NCBI RefSeq assembly: GCF_036588685.1
Contig: NC_086378.1
Coordinates: 33,085,578-33,149,577, forward strand
Direction of reading: 5' to 3'
DNA: 64,000 bases
DNA from: Mytilus trossulus
Taxonomy: Eukaryota; Mollusca; Bivalvia; Mytilida; Mytilidae
Positions within the stretch are counted from its first letter, which is position 1, and every line of letters starts with the position of its first letter. The translations under genes and the position numbers were made by a program. A model generated the notes under the pieces. The model worked only from the letters and a program-made list of their open reading frames with translations. It was not told where the DNA came from and did no database searches. Below are positions 23,441 through 34,671 of this stretch, in pieces.

Positions 23441-24231
23441 TTATCCGCCCCAACTGCATTATAAAAGTGGCATGTTATTTTATAGATTTTAAAATAAGCT
23501 CAGGATATAAAACCGGTACCCCTACGTATATATTGAGTCTCATCTCTTTGTCTGATCGACCGTTATTGGAAGTGCCGCGTACTGTCTCCGTATTTCATGA
23601 ATTCATATTCCCGAACAAGGCATTCATCAAACCGCATGGTGGTGTCTTGGTAGAAGCTGAAGTTGCTCATCTTTTCGGAGCACCTAGTTCGTCCTATTTG
23701 TCATCTTTTAATCTGGGACGTGGGTTTGTTTGTGTCCCGTGATTTTCCTCGTTTTTTACTGACGCTTTATTTGACGCTATTTTCTGCGACAAAATTAAAT
23801 AAAACTTAGTTGAGTGACACAAGGGGAGGGCGGGTAGGGTTATTCAACTCTTGTATATTTATTTATGTAGTTAATAGAGGTGAAATCTCACTCCCTTGAT
23901 ACGAAAAGTGGGAACCGAAGATCTTGTAAAACAAAAGGTAAATAAAGACACAAAAAACAAAACCGGGGACTTAAACAGCACAGAATGACAATGAACACAC
24001 AAACGCCGAAAATTAAAGACAAATAAAATATCCGGACCCGTTAAAAGAAAAAGGGGGCGAGGATAAGGACTGAGCAGTTTGCAATAAGCATGTGTATCAA
24101 CTCCAAGGTACTGAGACAAATATCCAGCATGAGAAGAAGAATAGGAATATAAACGGACAATCACAAATATTGTCGAGAGCGGAGTTGGTCTCTTTAGAGA
24201 AAATTTACCCTTGAAGTTATGACAGATGCAT

Positions 24232-24362
24232 TGTCGGAATAATGAGCTGTCAGAATAATGGGATGTTGGAATAATGGGCTGTGGGAATAATGGGATGTCG
24301 GAGTAAAGGGCTGTCAGAATAATGGGATGTCGGAATAATGATTGTCGGACTAACGAGGTGTC
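24232..24362 (+). repeat. Minisatellite, 16-bp unit, about 8 copies
   Basis: The unit is TGTCGGAATAATGGG(A/C). Successive units alternate between ending in A and C, so the higher-order unit is 32 bp. It is imperfect, with variants TGTCAGAATAAT and TGTGGGAATAAT. It lies just upstream of the right boundary of the duplicated P450 3' flank. Confidence 0.85.
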
Positions 24363-24389
24363 ACCTTATTTCTTCCGTTGCTTATACTA

Positions 24390-25158
24390 GATATTTGTAT
24401 TTACGGTTGTCCATTCTTTTTGTAAAACAAGCCTGGACTTTTTCTCTCAATCGGTATTTAAGTTAAGAATACGGAATATTTGTTTAAAGATAAGAACTAT
24501 CAACCGTTTTATACTAAGAAAGATGGAGTGTGTGTGTACTCCAAAAGATATGCTGACTTATTATAATTAGTATCAATATTTGATTAACACTGTCCTAGCG
24601 TAATCAGTTTCACCATGTCTCAAAAGCCAAATTTTTATACCAGATAAAACCAAAGAAGTTAGTAATCTGAAAAGTGGTTTCGTAGAGCATTTGACAGATT
24701 AACCAATATAACTTTGTTTGTGAAGACACTTACAAAATTGGAAAAAAATTATTAACATCAATGGTCTAAAAAATAAAAATGGTACTACATATTTCATTTG
24801 GTCATTTTCGAAGTTTTCATCTCTATTGCTAGACTTGTTTTCGTCAATGTATATGTCAAATATCTATATGATAAGTTAGAAACGTTTTGATTAATTTTTA
24901 TATTATCAAAACAAGTCGGAAAATAATAGAATCATCAAAAGCAATGCCTACAGAGATTGTAGATTTTTTTATGTGTAGATATTTTGCAAATTAATATCAA
25001 GAACATCGACGTTACATTTAGAACGAACTTAAAATTATAAAGTCCGCTCGAGTTCCTTTCCCACAATGACTCGTTCCTTTGCTTAACTCACATTTGCAGT
25101 GTCAAATGTCATGTGCAATCTAATGAAAAGCCTTTTTACTAAATATATTTTAATATAC

Positions 25159-25192
<34 letters not shown>

Positions 25193-25269
25193 GGTGTATT
25201 TCCCATTTTTTACTTATACTTAAAACAGATTATTTGTACGGATTAAAAGTGGATAAAGATGAATACATT
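24390..25269 (-). repeat. Duplicated 3' flank of P450 copy 2
   Basis: Counterpart of 6215-7418 without the family A insertion. Ends in a (TA)n-(TG)n microsatellite at about 25158-25192. The matching place in copy 1 (7330-7344) has only (TA)n, so the TG stretch expanded after duplication. No AATAAA is visible at the position used in copy 1. Confidence 0.7.
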
Positions 25270-26778
25270 CTAACATCTTTCGGTCACTTTAATATCATAA
25301 GGCACTGGCTTGCAAGTTAATCCAAAAATTGGTTCAAAATTAGGTTCTGAACACAATTCTATTTCAAATCTTTGAAAAATATTGGTAACAAACAAAAAGA
25401 GTTCCATTTTTGCAAGAAATTCCCCAGGACACCGTCTGCGTCCAATACCAAATGTTAGAACTTCGTCTGCTTTCTGTTGATTAATTTGGTTATGATTGTC
25501 TAAAAACCTATCTGGTGAAAATTTCTCGGGATTTGTCCATAGTTTAGGATCCCTAGCTGTGGCATACGTATTGCAAAACACAACAGTCCCTTTTTTAATT
25601 GTGTGTTTTCGGAACACAATGTCGGTAGTCGTTGAATGTGGAATCGCCATTGGTACCACAGTAGCCAATCGGATCACCTCTAATATCGTAGCTTCGGTAA
25701 ACGGAAGTTTTCCTTTGTCAGTAAGATTCGGCTTTCTATCACCAATCACTGAGTATATTTCCTCTTGAACCCGTCTTTGTACAGCATTATGGTATGACAG
25801 ATATAATATTGTCCATTCTAGCGTAGTTGAAACGGTCTCAAATCCAGCACCCATAAAGTCTGATAAAGATGACAAAATCTCCTCTTTTGTAATTCCATTG
25901 TATAGTTCCGGCGAATTTCCGTATTGTTCCGCGGCGGAAAGCAATCCGTCAGTGATATCCCTGTGATTATTATTGTCATATGATTTCTGATGTTCATTTA
26001 CTTCAGAAGAAACCACCTTTCTGTTTAATGCGACCACTTTCTGAAATCGTATAGCTTTCCAGGGCATAACAAATCGCAACCATGGCATAACATCAAGAGG
26101 GTTCCCCGATCCGGCCGTTTCGACAAATATTTTTGTATTGTCGATGAACTTCAAAAATTGTTTATCCTCACGACAGTTTCTTGCAGACCCAAAACAAAGC
26201 TGGTATATTATACATCCTATTCCTATAAATATGTCATCATGGGGGCTGAAGTGGGACTCTTTTCTCTCAAGAAAGCTCTTGATGATCATGTCTATCTCGT
26301 TATTAATGACGTCCTCTGTTGGGTTATTTTTAGCCGAAACAAATTGTCTGAGAACGTAATTTGCAATTTTTCTGTGCATTTTCCAACGAGGGGTGTACGA
26401 TCCAAATGCTATACTCTTCATGTTATATAAACTTATCCCTGTGTAGAATTCAGGACGGTCTGAGAATACTTCTCCATTGTCCATCAACGCTTCACGTATT
26501 GTCTCGTTGCTGTTTAAAACAATCGTTGGCCAACTTCCCATGCGAATTCTAAACACGTCACCGTAAGTTCTAGATATGTCCATTAATGTTTTCGCTGGAT
26601 TACTTCCAAGTAGCGGTAAATGTCCAAGAATGGGAAAGCCCCACGGACCGGGTGGTGAACGATACAAATCATTCCAAAGTTTCTGAAAAATTTTAGCAAG
26701 CACAAGAGTGGCTGCAAATATCAAAATATAAAATCTAATTCCAATTACTTCAAAATAGGAAACTGGCAACTCGTCCAT
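25270..26778 (-). CDS. Cytochrome P450, CYP2 clan (CYP17/CYP1-like), copy 2
   Basis: An intact single-exon gene of 502 codons, paralogous to 7419-8927. All motifs stand at the same residues: the membrane anchor (11-33), PPGPWGFP hinge (42-49), WKMHR (132-136), AGFET with Gly310 before it (Ala310 in copy 1), EVIR (367-370), SPDRF (421-425) and FGIGRRRCPG with Cys450. By eye there are about 65 amino-acid differences and no indel. They are unevenly spread: 13 of the first 40 residues differ, but almost none between 265 and 309 or between 454 and 492. Changes near likely substrate-contact regions include Asn116Ser, Tyr117Leu, Asn373Thr and Leu375Val (copy 1 to copy 2). Microsomal monooxygenase; substrate unknown. 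The start context TCAAAATGG is conserved. Confidence 0.93.
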   Translation of the reverse strand: MDELPVSYFEVIGIRFYILIFAATLVLAKIFQKLWNDLYRSPPGPWGFPILGHLPLLGSNPAKTLMDISRTYGDVFRIRMGSWPTIVLNSNETIREALMDNGEVFSDRPEFYTGISLYNMKSIAFGSYTPRWKMHRKIANYVLRQFVSAKNNPTEDVINNEIDMIIKSFLERKESHFSPHDDIFIGIGCIIYQLCFGSARNCREDKQFLKFIDNTKIFVETAGSGNPLDVMPWLRFVMPWKAIRFQKVVALNRKVVSSEVNEHQKSYDNNNHRDITDGLLSAAEQYGNSPELYNGITKEEILSSLSDFMGAGFETVSTTLEWTILYLSYHNAVQRRVQEEIYSVIGDRKPNLTDKGKLPFTEATILEVIRLATVVPMAIPHSTTTDIVFRKHTIKKGTVVFCNTYATARDPKLWTNPEKFSPDRFLDNHNQINQQKADEVLTFGIGRRRCPGEFLAKMELFLFVTNIFQRFEIELCSEPNFEPIFGLTCKPVPYDIKVTERC

Positions 26779-27480
26779 TTTGATATGATGGTATTTTCGT
26801 TGTAATCATTTAAAATAAACTAGCACACTCTTTAGCCTGAAACTTTCTATACAAGAAATAATCTTTTGTTATAGATGTTTTGTAAGCAATTTAACACGTA
26901 TATGAACACGTGTCTGGTCATGATGGTTTGATTATTTACCTGGATGGACTTTACATAAATTGTGTATATAATACATGTACTTTCATATATAAGCCATGTG
27001 ACTGAAGAATAAATACAGGTTTAAATTTTCATCAAACGAATAACCTTTACATATATAATTACATATAATTTTATACCCAGCAGACATGTTATGTAATTTG
27101 AGAATGCGAAGGTCTAAATGGTCATGGTACAAAAGTGTTTACTTTTAATCATTATTTTGTATTTTTTTTTTTCTCTTTTCTAAATTTAACATTTTAACAA
27201 AACAAAAAAATAAACCGCAACACTTAAGGTTTCAGATAAAAGAGAAATGGACCCAAGTTTTTAACTATTTTACTCAAATCTATGGTTGTTCTCAATAAAG
27301 AGAAGGTAATATCTGGTTTTTCATATTATCCACAAAAAATCAGTATTCGTTTTAAACAAAGTAAAAATATTCGTTTACAAAAAATAATTCACCAGTGACC
27401 AGTCCGCTTTTAAAGGTCAATGTGTTTCAATAACCTTTTATTAACCTTTTATTTTTAAAGATTCGAGGCAGTATAAATTT
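26779..27480 (-). promoter_or_regulatory. 5' flank of P450 copy 2
   Basis: Homologous to 8928-9640 up to the 'gattcgaggcagta' landmark, so the duplicated block reaches at least 0.7 kb upstream of the ATG. The TATAAAAAG of copy 1 is TTATGTAAAG here (about 26949-26958). Several small indels lie between the copies. The two genes may therefore differ in core promoter; this is inference. Confidence 0.35.
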
Positions 27481-27729
27481 GTCATGTCTTGCATTTTTTT
27501 TTTAAATTATGAATATTATTAACATACTATATAGTAAAAAATCATTTCTGTAGATCACCGAAAGGGGAAGTGGTCTAGAACACAGTATTATTTTATTTAG
27601 GGGGTTCACTATACACGCAAATTTTTATTAGTCTTCACTTCAAGGTTAATCGAGCAAATTTTATTTAATAAGGCTTTTTACATTGTTTTTACTTGACTAC
27701 GGGCTCATAAGGATCTGAAATCTGATTTT

Positions 27730-27759
27730 ATTGCTGTGTCCACAATAGACACAGCAATA
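27730..27759. repeat. Short perfect hairpin
   Basis: 'attgctgtgtc' and 'gacacagcaat' flank a 7-base loop. I recall this small stem from many mussel sequences, where it marks a dispersed element. The rest of 27480-28670 shows no gene or recognised repeat. Confidence 0.6.
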
Positions 27760-28674
27760 TTATTCTACGTATTTCACCTGTATCGGTTTGGACAATTCCA
27801 TGGACTATTCCATACACACACCATTATGCTTAAGGGGTTTTCATATGTCATGTCAAGATGATATAGGCTAATTACCGTTGTTTGCCACAAAAAAAATCTG
27901 GTAAAGTCACTTTTCTGAAAAACCAATATAAATATAGTTAACATATTTATATATTTAATATAACTGTGTTCATTGACCCGAATTTTTTAATGACAACACA
28001 CACCTAAAATTCGTTTTGGTCTATTCCATGACATTTGCGCGGGAATTATTCATCAGAGACTTTAATAATTTTAATGGACGTTCATTTGGAAAATTTTACT
28101 ATCTATTTTATGTGAACAATTGTCATATGTTTTTGTTTTTCATACATTTAAAGGATCAACGTTATTTAAATTCCGTATATCTTCATTAGACATCAGGTTT
28201 GTACGCATTTAGTCTCTTCTCTAGTCTATAATCAAAACTGAAGGCCGCGAAGGGACACATGTCATGATGACACGTGCTGCACAATCCCACACATTTCACA
28301 TTATGTAATAAAATTCTACTGTTTGCGATAAAAATATTCACTGTTTAGGGGTGTTGAAATAAGGTCTTACATAGTTGATGCGTATCCGATCCGTGATTTG
28401 TATATATTTCAATGGTGCTCTCGGTAAGGCCAAAAAAATATGTTTGATTATGGGTACCTGACCGATCCTATTTTGAGCACCCACCCTAAGCCATTTTATT
28501 GCCGTCGTAAGAAATAATCCAATCATTATAATTAGGGGAACTCTCGCCCCATGGACAACTCAGACCACACAATTCAAAATCATGGCACAAAAAATAAAAT
28601 GGACAAAATAATAAAATGAAAATACCGACCTACCTACCTACCCTACATATTTTGATGATGTAACCTTAAACAGA

Positions 28675-28760
28675 CATGTTAGTTTTCTCGTTTGAATTGT
28701 TTTACATTGTCTTATCAGGGCCTTTTATAGCTGACTGCGGTATGGGCTTTGCTCATTGTA
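28675..28760 (-). repeat. Partial family B copy
   Basis: Matches the 'tagttttctcg(c/t)ttgaattgt' to 'gtatgggctttgctcattgt' section of 46235-46330. The copy is cut off at the adjacent 50-bp duplication. Confidence 0.7.
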
Positions 28761-28856
28761 ACATGTACAACAATCAAACATCAACCCACACTAAACTGAA
28801 TGTAATTGTAACATGTACAACAATCAAACATCAACCCACACTAAACTGAATGTAAT
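28755..28856 (+). repeat. Perfect 50-bp tandem duplication
   Basis: 'attgtaacatgtacaacaat' to 'ctaaactgaatgta' occurs twice in a row with a period of exactly 50 bp and no visible mismatch. A very recent event, or a collapse/expansion error in the assembly. Confidence 0.9.
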
Positions 28857-28880
28857 TGAAAGACCTCTAGAGTTTGATAT

Positions 28881-29025
28881 CAGAGGTGGATTTAGGGGGG
28901 GGCCCTGCTTTTTGAGAAAAAATTTGGTTGCTTATATAGGGAATCACTGAATCGTGACTGGAGCGAGCCCCCTCTTAGGTCAGTCAGTGGGCTCCCACTT
29001 ATGAAAATTTCTGGATTAGCCACTG
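28881..29025. mobile_element. hAT-type MITE, CAG...CTG family
   Basis: Begins CAGAGGTGGATTTAGGGGG and ends GGATTAGCCACTG, the inverted-end style of the 'CAGTGGCGGATCC' family. Other copies lie at 39196-39321 and, truncated, at 52147-52205. The ends are diverged and no 8-bp target duplication is visible. Confidence 0.6.
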
Positions 29026-29329
29026 GATGTACAGTATCGAACAGAAGATAAAAAAGGGAACAATATGGTGAATTTTAGAGATTAATATTATTTCATGTAC
29101 ATGCATTTGAAATATTTAAGATATATTGTTTCCCTTTTTTTTGTTCTAGGTTCCACGGTGACCTAGCTTCCATTTTCGAAAAACTGTGATTTAAATGCTA
29201 GTCTATTAGAGGGATATTTCCTTTTCATTGGTTGTAGATATGGAATCTTATTTTACCATGAAGTCAGATTTGAAAATGACTTTGGGAATGAAGATATCGT
29301 AAAGACTGAATGTCAGTTTTAGTCTTATA

Positions 29330-29945
29330 TATCTATAATACTAAAATTACGAGGTCCAATTTGTCAGCCGTCATCGCGTAAAAACGACGAATCAAAGAAT
29401 TCGACTTTATATATAACTATTATAGTACAAAGGTGTAGATTAAAAATTACACCACTCCAGGCCCTTTTGTTTTCCACGTAATTAATATTGCCAATAATTA
29501 AGAAGTTCCGGATCGAGTCCGATACCGATACCAAAAATTAATAGTATATTCACCTGTTACCGATTACATTATTTGTACGTTCCGCGTCTGACAGGTGCAC
29601 CACCAAACGGTGTATTCAGGATTAATATGCTATATACACGGGTCGTATCCACAGGGTTGAAACTACTAAATTGTCAAATTTTAATCAGTTTAGACTTTCT
29701 AAGATACATTTGTAACAATACAAATACTAAAATCTGGACTAAAAATAAGGCGTATAGGTACAGTTTTCAATTTGTTAGCTGGCATGACGTAAAACAGCGA
29801 ATCAAAGAATTCAATTTTATTTACAACTAATACATGTATGTATATGACAATGCTGTTGATTAAACAAATACTCCATTCCAGGAACTTTTGTTTTTCAAAT
29901 AATTAATATTACCAATAATTGATAAGTTCCAGTTCGACGGTTTCA
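29330..29945 (+). repeat. Two diverged direct copies of a 200-bp repeat
   Basis: 29360-29510 and 29770-29935 share 'cgaatcaaagaattc', 'actccaggcccttttgtt' (or 'ccattccaggaacttttgtt') and 'aattaatattgccaataatt' in the same order. The second copy runs up to the left end of the large inverted repeat at 29976. Confidence 0.65.
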
Positions 29946-29975
29946 ATCAGAAAGATTTGAAAGCAGAGAAAACTG

Positions 29976-32523
29976 TGTATCGTTTAATCGGCATAACTTT
30001 ATCAGATAAAAATACTAATACTAAAATAAGGCTTGCACATAGTTATATACGTTAACTCAGTCATGGACCTGCGATACCACGTGTCTGTTCTAGTGTACTT
30101 TATAATTTTAGTCTTGCATGTACATAATTATGTGTACATATATCACTGATTCAGTGGCAATGGTAAATAGACTCTGACAAGTCTTAGATAATATTTTATA
30201 GTTTTGAATGTTTTGTCCGTTGACTAAAATTAGGTGGAGGTTTGTGTGTTCTTATTTCCAACAGAGGTAAACTCAACACATATCAATATGTGTATGAAGC
30301 AAATTGATAGTTGCTAGATACGGAATGATTGTACCACAAGAAAGTTTAAACCTGTGTGTATATACTTTAAATATGATAAAAAAAATCATGTCTTTTTCAG
30401 GACTTCTGAATCCAACCATGTAGTATGGAATGTTTTTGAGATGTGGTTTTGGTTGATGGATGTTAATGAAGGACCTGTAGTACAAAGTATATCACTGAAT
30501 TTAGCTCTTTGTCTAAGTGTATTATTGAATACTTTGCTTTGAGCTCAGTTCATTGTTATGCAAATCATTCTTTGTGAAATAAAGATTTGACAGAAAACTC
30601 TCATGTACAAGGATTTGTCAAAGTAGTATCACCTCTATTTACAATGTAAGTATTAGGGAGATAAAAGCATTCTATATTGATTTGAACCAAATATATTATA
30701 AAAAAAAAGAACAAATTTACCCGAGAATGCTACTACCACTACTAGCAATATGATGCTAGGTTGTTTTAATACATCTGTACTAGCTGCCTACTGATGACTC
30801 GGTTCTGAGTGTAAATGGTCCTTCAACATTGCAGGGGAAAATTTTAAGGCATATTTAGGCTTATCAATTTCTAAAACAATATTTCATCGTACATGTTTGA
30901 AATTTTTAAACAACCACAGAAATTTTTGCAGTTGAAATACATGTATGTATCCTGTCGTCGTCTTCCCAAGACTCTAGCCACAAAAGCCACGAAAATTGGT
31001 ATCCAAAGAATAATAATGCATCCACAGTAATATTTATAATCATAAAAGGAAGCCTGGGATTGTTTTGGGGGGTTATATATATATAATATTATGGTACAAT
31101 TTCAGAACAATTGAAATACTTATACACAACTTTTTGTACGGACACTAGATTAATGCTGGATTTGGTCACCTTTGGAACCCTTATTCCTAAACCTTAGGGA
31201 CTATATATATAACCCCCCAAAACAATCCCAGGCTTCCTTTTATGATTATAAATATTACTGTGGATGCATTATTATTCTTTGGATACCAATTTTCGTGGCT
31301 TTTGTGGCTAGAGTCTTACCACGAAATTAAATGTTCAACGATTAACAAATTTTCTATAGGCTTGTATGCAGACTTCGGCAAAACCACGAAATTAAATATC
31401 CACGAAAATGCAAATTTTCTTTATTCCACGAAAATTGGTACCCACGAAAATAAATGAATCCACAGTATGTTATAATTTTAAGGCTTCTTTTTTACTTATA
31501 CTGAAGTTATTATCTGGAAACCATCCGTCTTGGGAAGACGACGACAGGATACATACATGTATTTCAACTGCAAAAATTTCTGTGGTTGTTTAAAAATTTC
31601 AAACATGTACGATGAAATATTGTTTTAGAAATTGATAAGCCTAAATATGCCTTATAATTTTTCCCTGCAATGTTGAAGGACCATTTACACTCAGAACCGA
31701 GTCATCAGTAGGCAGCTAGTACAGATGTATTAAAACAACCTAGCATCATATTGCTAGTAGTGGTAGTAGCATTCTCGGGTAAATTTGTTCTTTTTTTTTA
31801 TAATATATTTGGTTCAAATCAATATAGAATGCTTTTATCTCCCTAATACTTACACTGTAAATAGAGGTGATACTACTTTGACAAATCCTTGTACATGAGA
31901 GTTTTCTGTCAAATCTTTATTTCACAAAGAATGATTTGCATAACAATGAACTGAGCTCAAAGCAAAGTATTCAATAATACACTTAGACAAAGAGCTAAAT
32001 TCAGTGATATACTTTGTACTACAGGTCCTTCATTAACATCCATCAACCAAAACCACATCTCAAAAACATTCCATACTACATGGTTGGATTCAGAAGTCCT
32101 GAAAAAGACATGATTTTTTTTATCATATTTAAAGTATATACACACAGGTTTAAACTTTCTTGTGGTACAATCATTCCGTATCTAGCAACTATCAATTTGC
32201 TTCATACACATATTGATATATGTTGAGTTTACCTCTGTTGGAAATAAGAACACACAAACCTCCACCTAATTTTAGTCAACGGACAAAACATTCAAAACTA
32301 TAAATTATTATCTAAGACTTGTCAGAGTCTATTTACCATTGCCACTGAATCAGTGATATATGTACACATAATTATGTACATGCAAGACTAAAATTATAAA
32401 GTACACTAGAACAGACACGTGGTATCGCAGGTCCATGACTGAGTTAACGTATATAACTATGTGCAAGCCTTATTTTAGTATTAGTATTTTTATCTGATAA
32501 AGTTATGCCGATTAAACGATACA
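29976..32523. repeat. Large near-perfect inverted repeat (2.5 kb)
   Basis: The left arm 29976-31086 is the reverse complement of the right arm 31204-32523, with only a handful of base differences (for example near 30198, 30280 and 30652). A central spacer of about 117 bp separates them. The right arm is longer because it retains 214 bp, including most of a MITE, that the left arm has lost. Identical 62-codon open frames occur at mirror positions (30354-30542 and 31957-32145), but nothing suggests they are genes. Arm sequence is shared with the dispersed element at 15240-16210. A transcript through it would fold into a hairpin of about 1.1 kb. Confidence 0.9.
31258..31465. mobile_element. 208-bp MITE with TA target duplication
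   Basis: Ends CTGTGGAT(G/T)CATT... and complement, both passing into 'accaattttcgtgg' stretches. TA flanks at 31256-31257 and 31466-31467. Several internal 'ccacgaaatt' units. Only the first part of this element survives in the left arm of the large inverted repeat (30968-31033), which shows that it was inserted before the arms were duplicated. Confidence 0.8.
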
Positions 32524-32999
32524 TAAAGTTGATGAACCAGGGGTACTATACCAAAGAGCATGTCGTCCTTTTCTAAAAAAAAAAAATTCTTCAGAAGGTT
32601 CTTGTACCTTGTTGGTAAATAATTCGTATCAACTTCACAAATTATACATGATGGTCTTGGTGTAAAGATTGTGTGTACTGACGTTGTTTATATTTTTTTA
32701 TTTGTCTTCATTTAAAATATAACTTTTACTGTTTGGTCTGTTTTTGGTGCTATCCTCTCGACGTGACTCGGTGCTTCTGCATTCCGGCAATATGCTGTTT
32801 GTATTATCTATCATATTTGCTAGTATAATATGTCCGTGTAACTTTTTGTGTTACTTTAATACATCTGACGTGGCTATGTATACTATAAACATCCCGCCAC
32901 TTTGTTATGGCTCTATTATAATTTTTGCATACTTTGAACGCCAAAATTATTTTATATCTTTATCAAGAGTTGTTGTTAAAAAAGAGGGACGTAAGACAG

Positions 33000-33185
33000 T
33001 CAAACACACAAATAGAAAATAAACTGAAAACACCATGGCTAAAAATGAAAAATACAAACAAACAAAAGTATACATAGACAAAAAATAGAAAACCAAAGAA
33101 TAAGCAACACGAACCCCACCAAAAACTAGGGGTGATCTCATGTGCTCTAGAAGGGTAAGCAGATCCACATGTGGCCATTAATCTA
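33000..33185 (-). repeat. Dispersed repeat family A, minus-strand copy
   Basis: The reverse complement runs 'ccacatgtggatctgcttac', 'agagcacatgagatcacccc', 'gttcgtgttgct' and 'ttttagccatgg', as in 6590-6740. The overlapping open frames are repeat-derived. 32524-33000 contains AT-rich DNA with one short frame I do not accept. Confidence 0.7.
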
Positions 33186-33449
33186 GCCATTCGGTATTAT
33201 AAACATGATTCAATCCTTTATGGGTTGGTTTTAACATATTCAAATAAAATACAAAAGTAAGTAAGAAATAAACGCGGTTAAATATGATATATGCTTTTTT
33301 GTGCTTTTTTGTTGAATATTTGTTTGTTTTTGTTCTGATTGAGATTGTAAAACGATGATGACTGCTGTATCCTTATTTTGACATTTTTTACCTAATAATT
33401 ATCTCTGTTTTGTTCAAGCATAGTTGTCATTATGATTGAATTTGATGGG

Positions 33450-33610
33450 ATTGTCATTCAAGTGAGAGGTAAAACCAGATTTAATCCACAATTGTCTACC
33501 TAAGAAGATGCCTGTTCCAAGCCAGAAACATGACAGTTGTTGTCCATTCGTTTGACGTGTTTTGTCTTTTGATTTTGCCATTTGAAATTTTGTTTAGAAT
33601 TTTCCTCGTG
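33450..33610 (+). repeat. Dispersed repeat family C
   Basis: 'tgcctgttccaagccag', 'catgacagttgttgtccatt' and 'cgtttgacgtgtttt' are seen inverted at 52790-52920 and 58185-58325. 33610-34670 shows nothing else. Confidence 0.65.
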
Positions 33611-34671
33611 GCCGTCAAATGAATCTCGGACAGGCAAAAATATTTATCAAGTTAACCATTTTCATAAATTTTACAAGAAATGATATGCAATCATTTACTA
33701 TCATATTAAAACAAATCATTTCGCCAGCTAAAATTAGGATATTTCATTTAAATTCTTTCTGAAGAAATGATTTTATCGAATCTTAAAACCCTGTCAACAA
33801 ACTTTGTTTTTCTCTCTCACTCATTCGGGGTTCTAGAGGTATATTTTAATTTATATTGACGTGTCAATCCCTATTAGTGAACGTCAGGATGGGGGGTTTT
33901 CAATTTTATATTCTTTAATCTTTTAAGCCATGTTTTCTCTAATCTCTACATTGTGTGTCCATTATTACCTATGCTTCATATTTAAGTTATTGAGGCCTTT
34001 TTCGAAAAAAAATTATAACCTCTTGGTGTTGTGCGATTTTTAGGTCCCTGTAATAAAATTGTAATGAGTATGCAATCTTAAACGTTTACTTCTATGCTGA
34101 ATGATCCATGTTAAAGAAGAATTATTTTCAATACTGACGTATGTTGCAACTGGCATATGAAGTTATATAATTAAAAATCCAAGTTCAATTGGTTTGCTCA
34201 AATGGATAAAAAATAATAGATGGCGCTATGTTAACACAGGGGTATAAAGTTTAGAACGATTGAATCGTTAAATTTTATATAATACTATATAAAAATTATA
34301 CATGTATATAGATAAGTTAATACAATCAGTACCTATGGTAATCAATTTAATTTTTATGAAAATGACTTTTATGACCTTCAAGGTTATCAATGCGATAGAC
34401 AAAAAGCTTTAATGATGTGTACTGTCTGGTCAGCAAAAAGTAGAGAAGGTCAAAGCAAACATAAAACTATATGTACGTGGAGAAAGACTAACTCAACTAT
34501 AAAATACAATACTACAAATCTATAATCTCGTCATCTTTTGAATAATAAAGATAATTAAATGTTATGCTTCAAAGAAAAGGAAATTTAAATAAGAAATGCT
34601 TATTTGCGATGTCCTTCAAAAGTTATTGACTTAGATGTAAGTCACTTAACCAATTAGAGGGTTTAAAAGTA

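Noticed and set aside
23404-24164. Frames of 112 (plus) and 97 (minus) codons
   Set aside because: The first begins inside a dispersed repeat; the second reads through sequence with no protein-like pattern. No supporting splice or promoter signals.
24232-24362. Regularly spaced repeats that could suggest a CRISPR-like array
   Set aside because: Units are contiguous with no spacers, and the window is eukaryotic. It is a minisatellite.
30273-30542. Short open frames in the left arm of the large inverted repeat, with identical mirror frames in the right arm
   Set aside because: Their conservation between arms only reflects the recent inverted duplication; no protein family features and no codon bias are visible.
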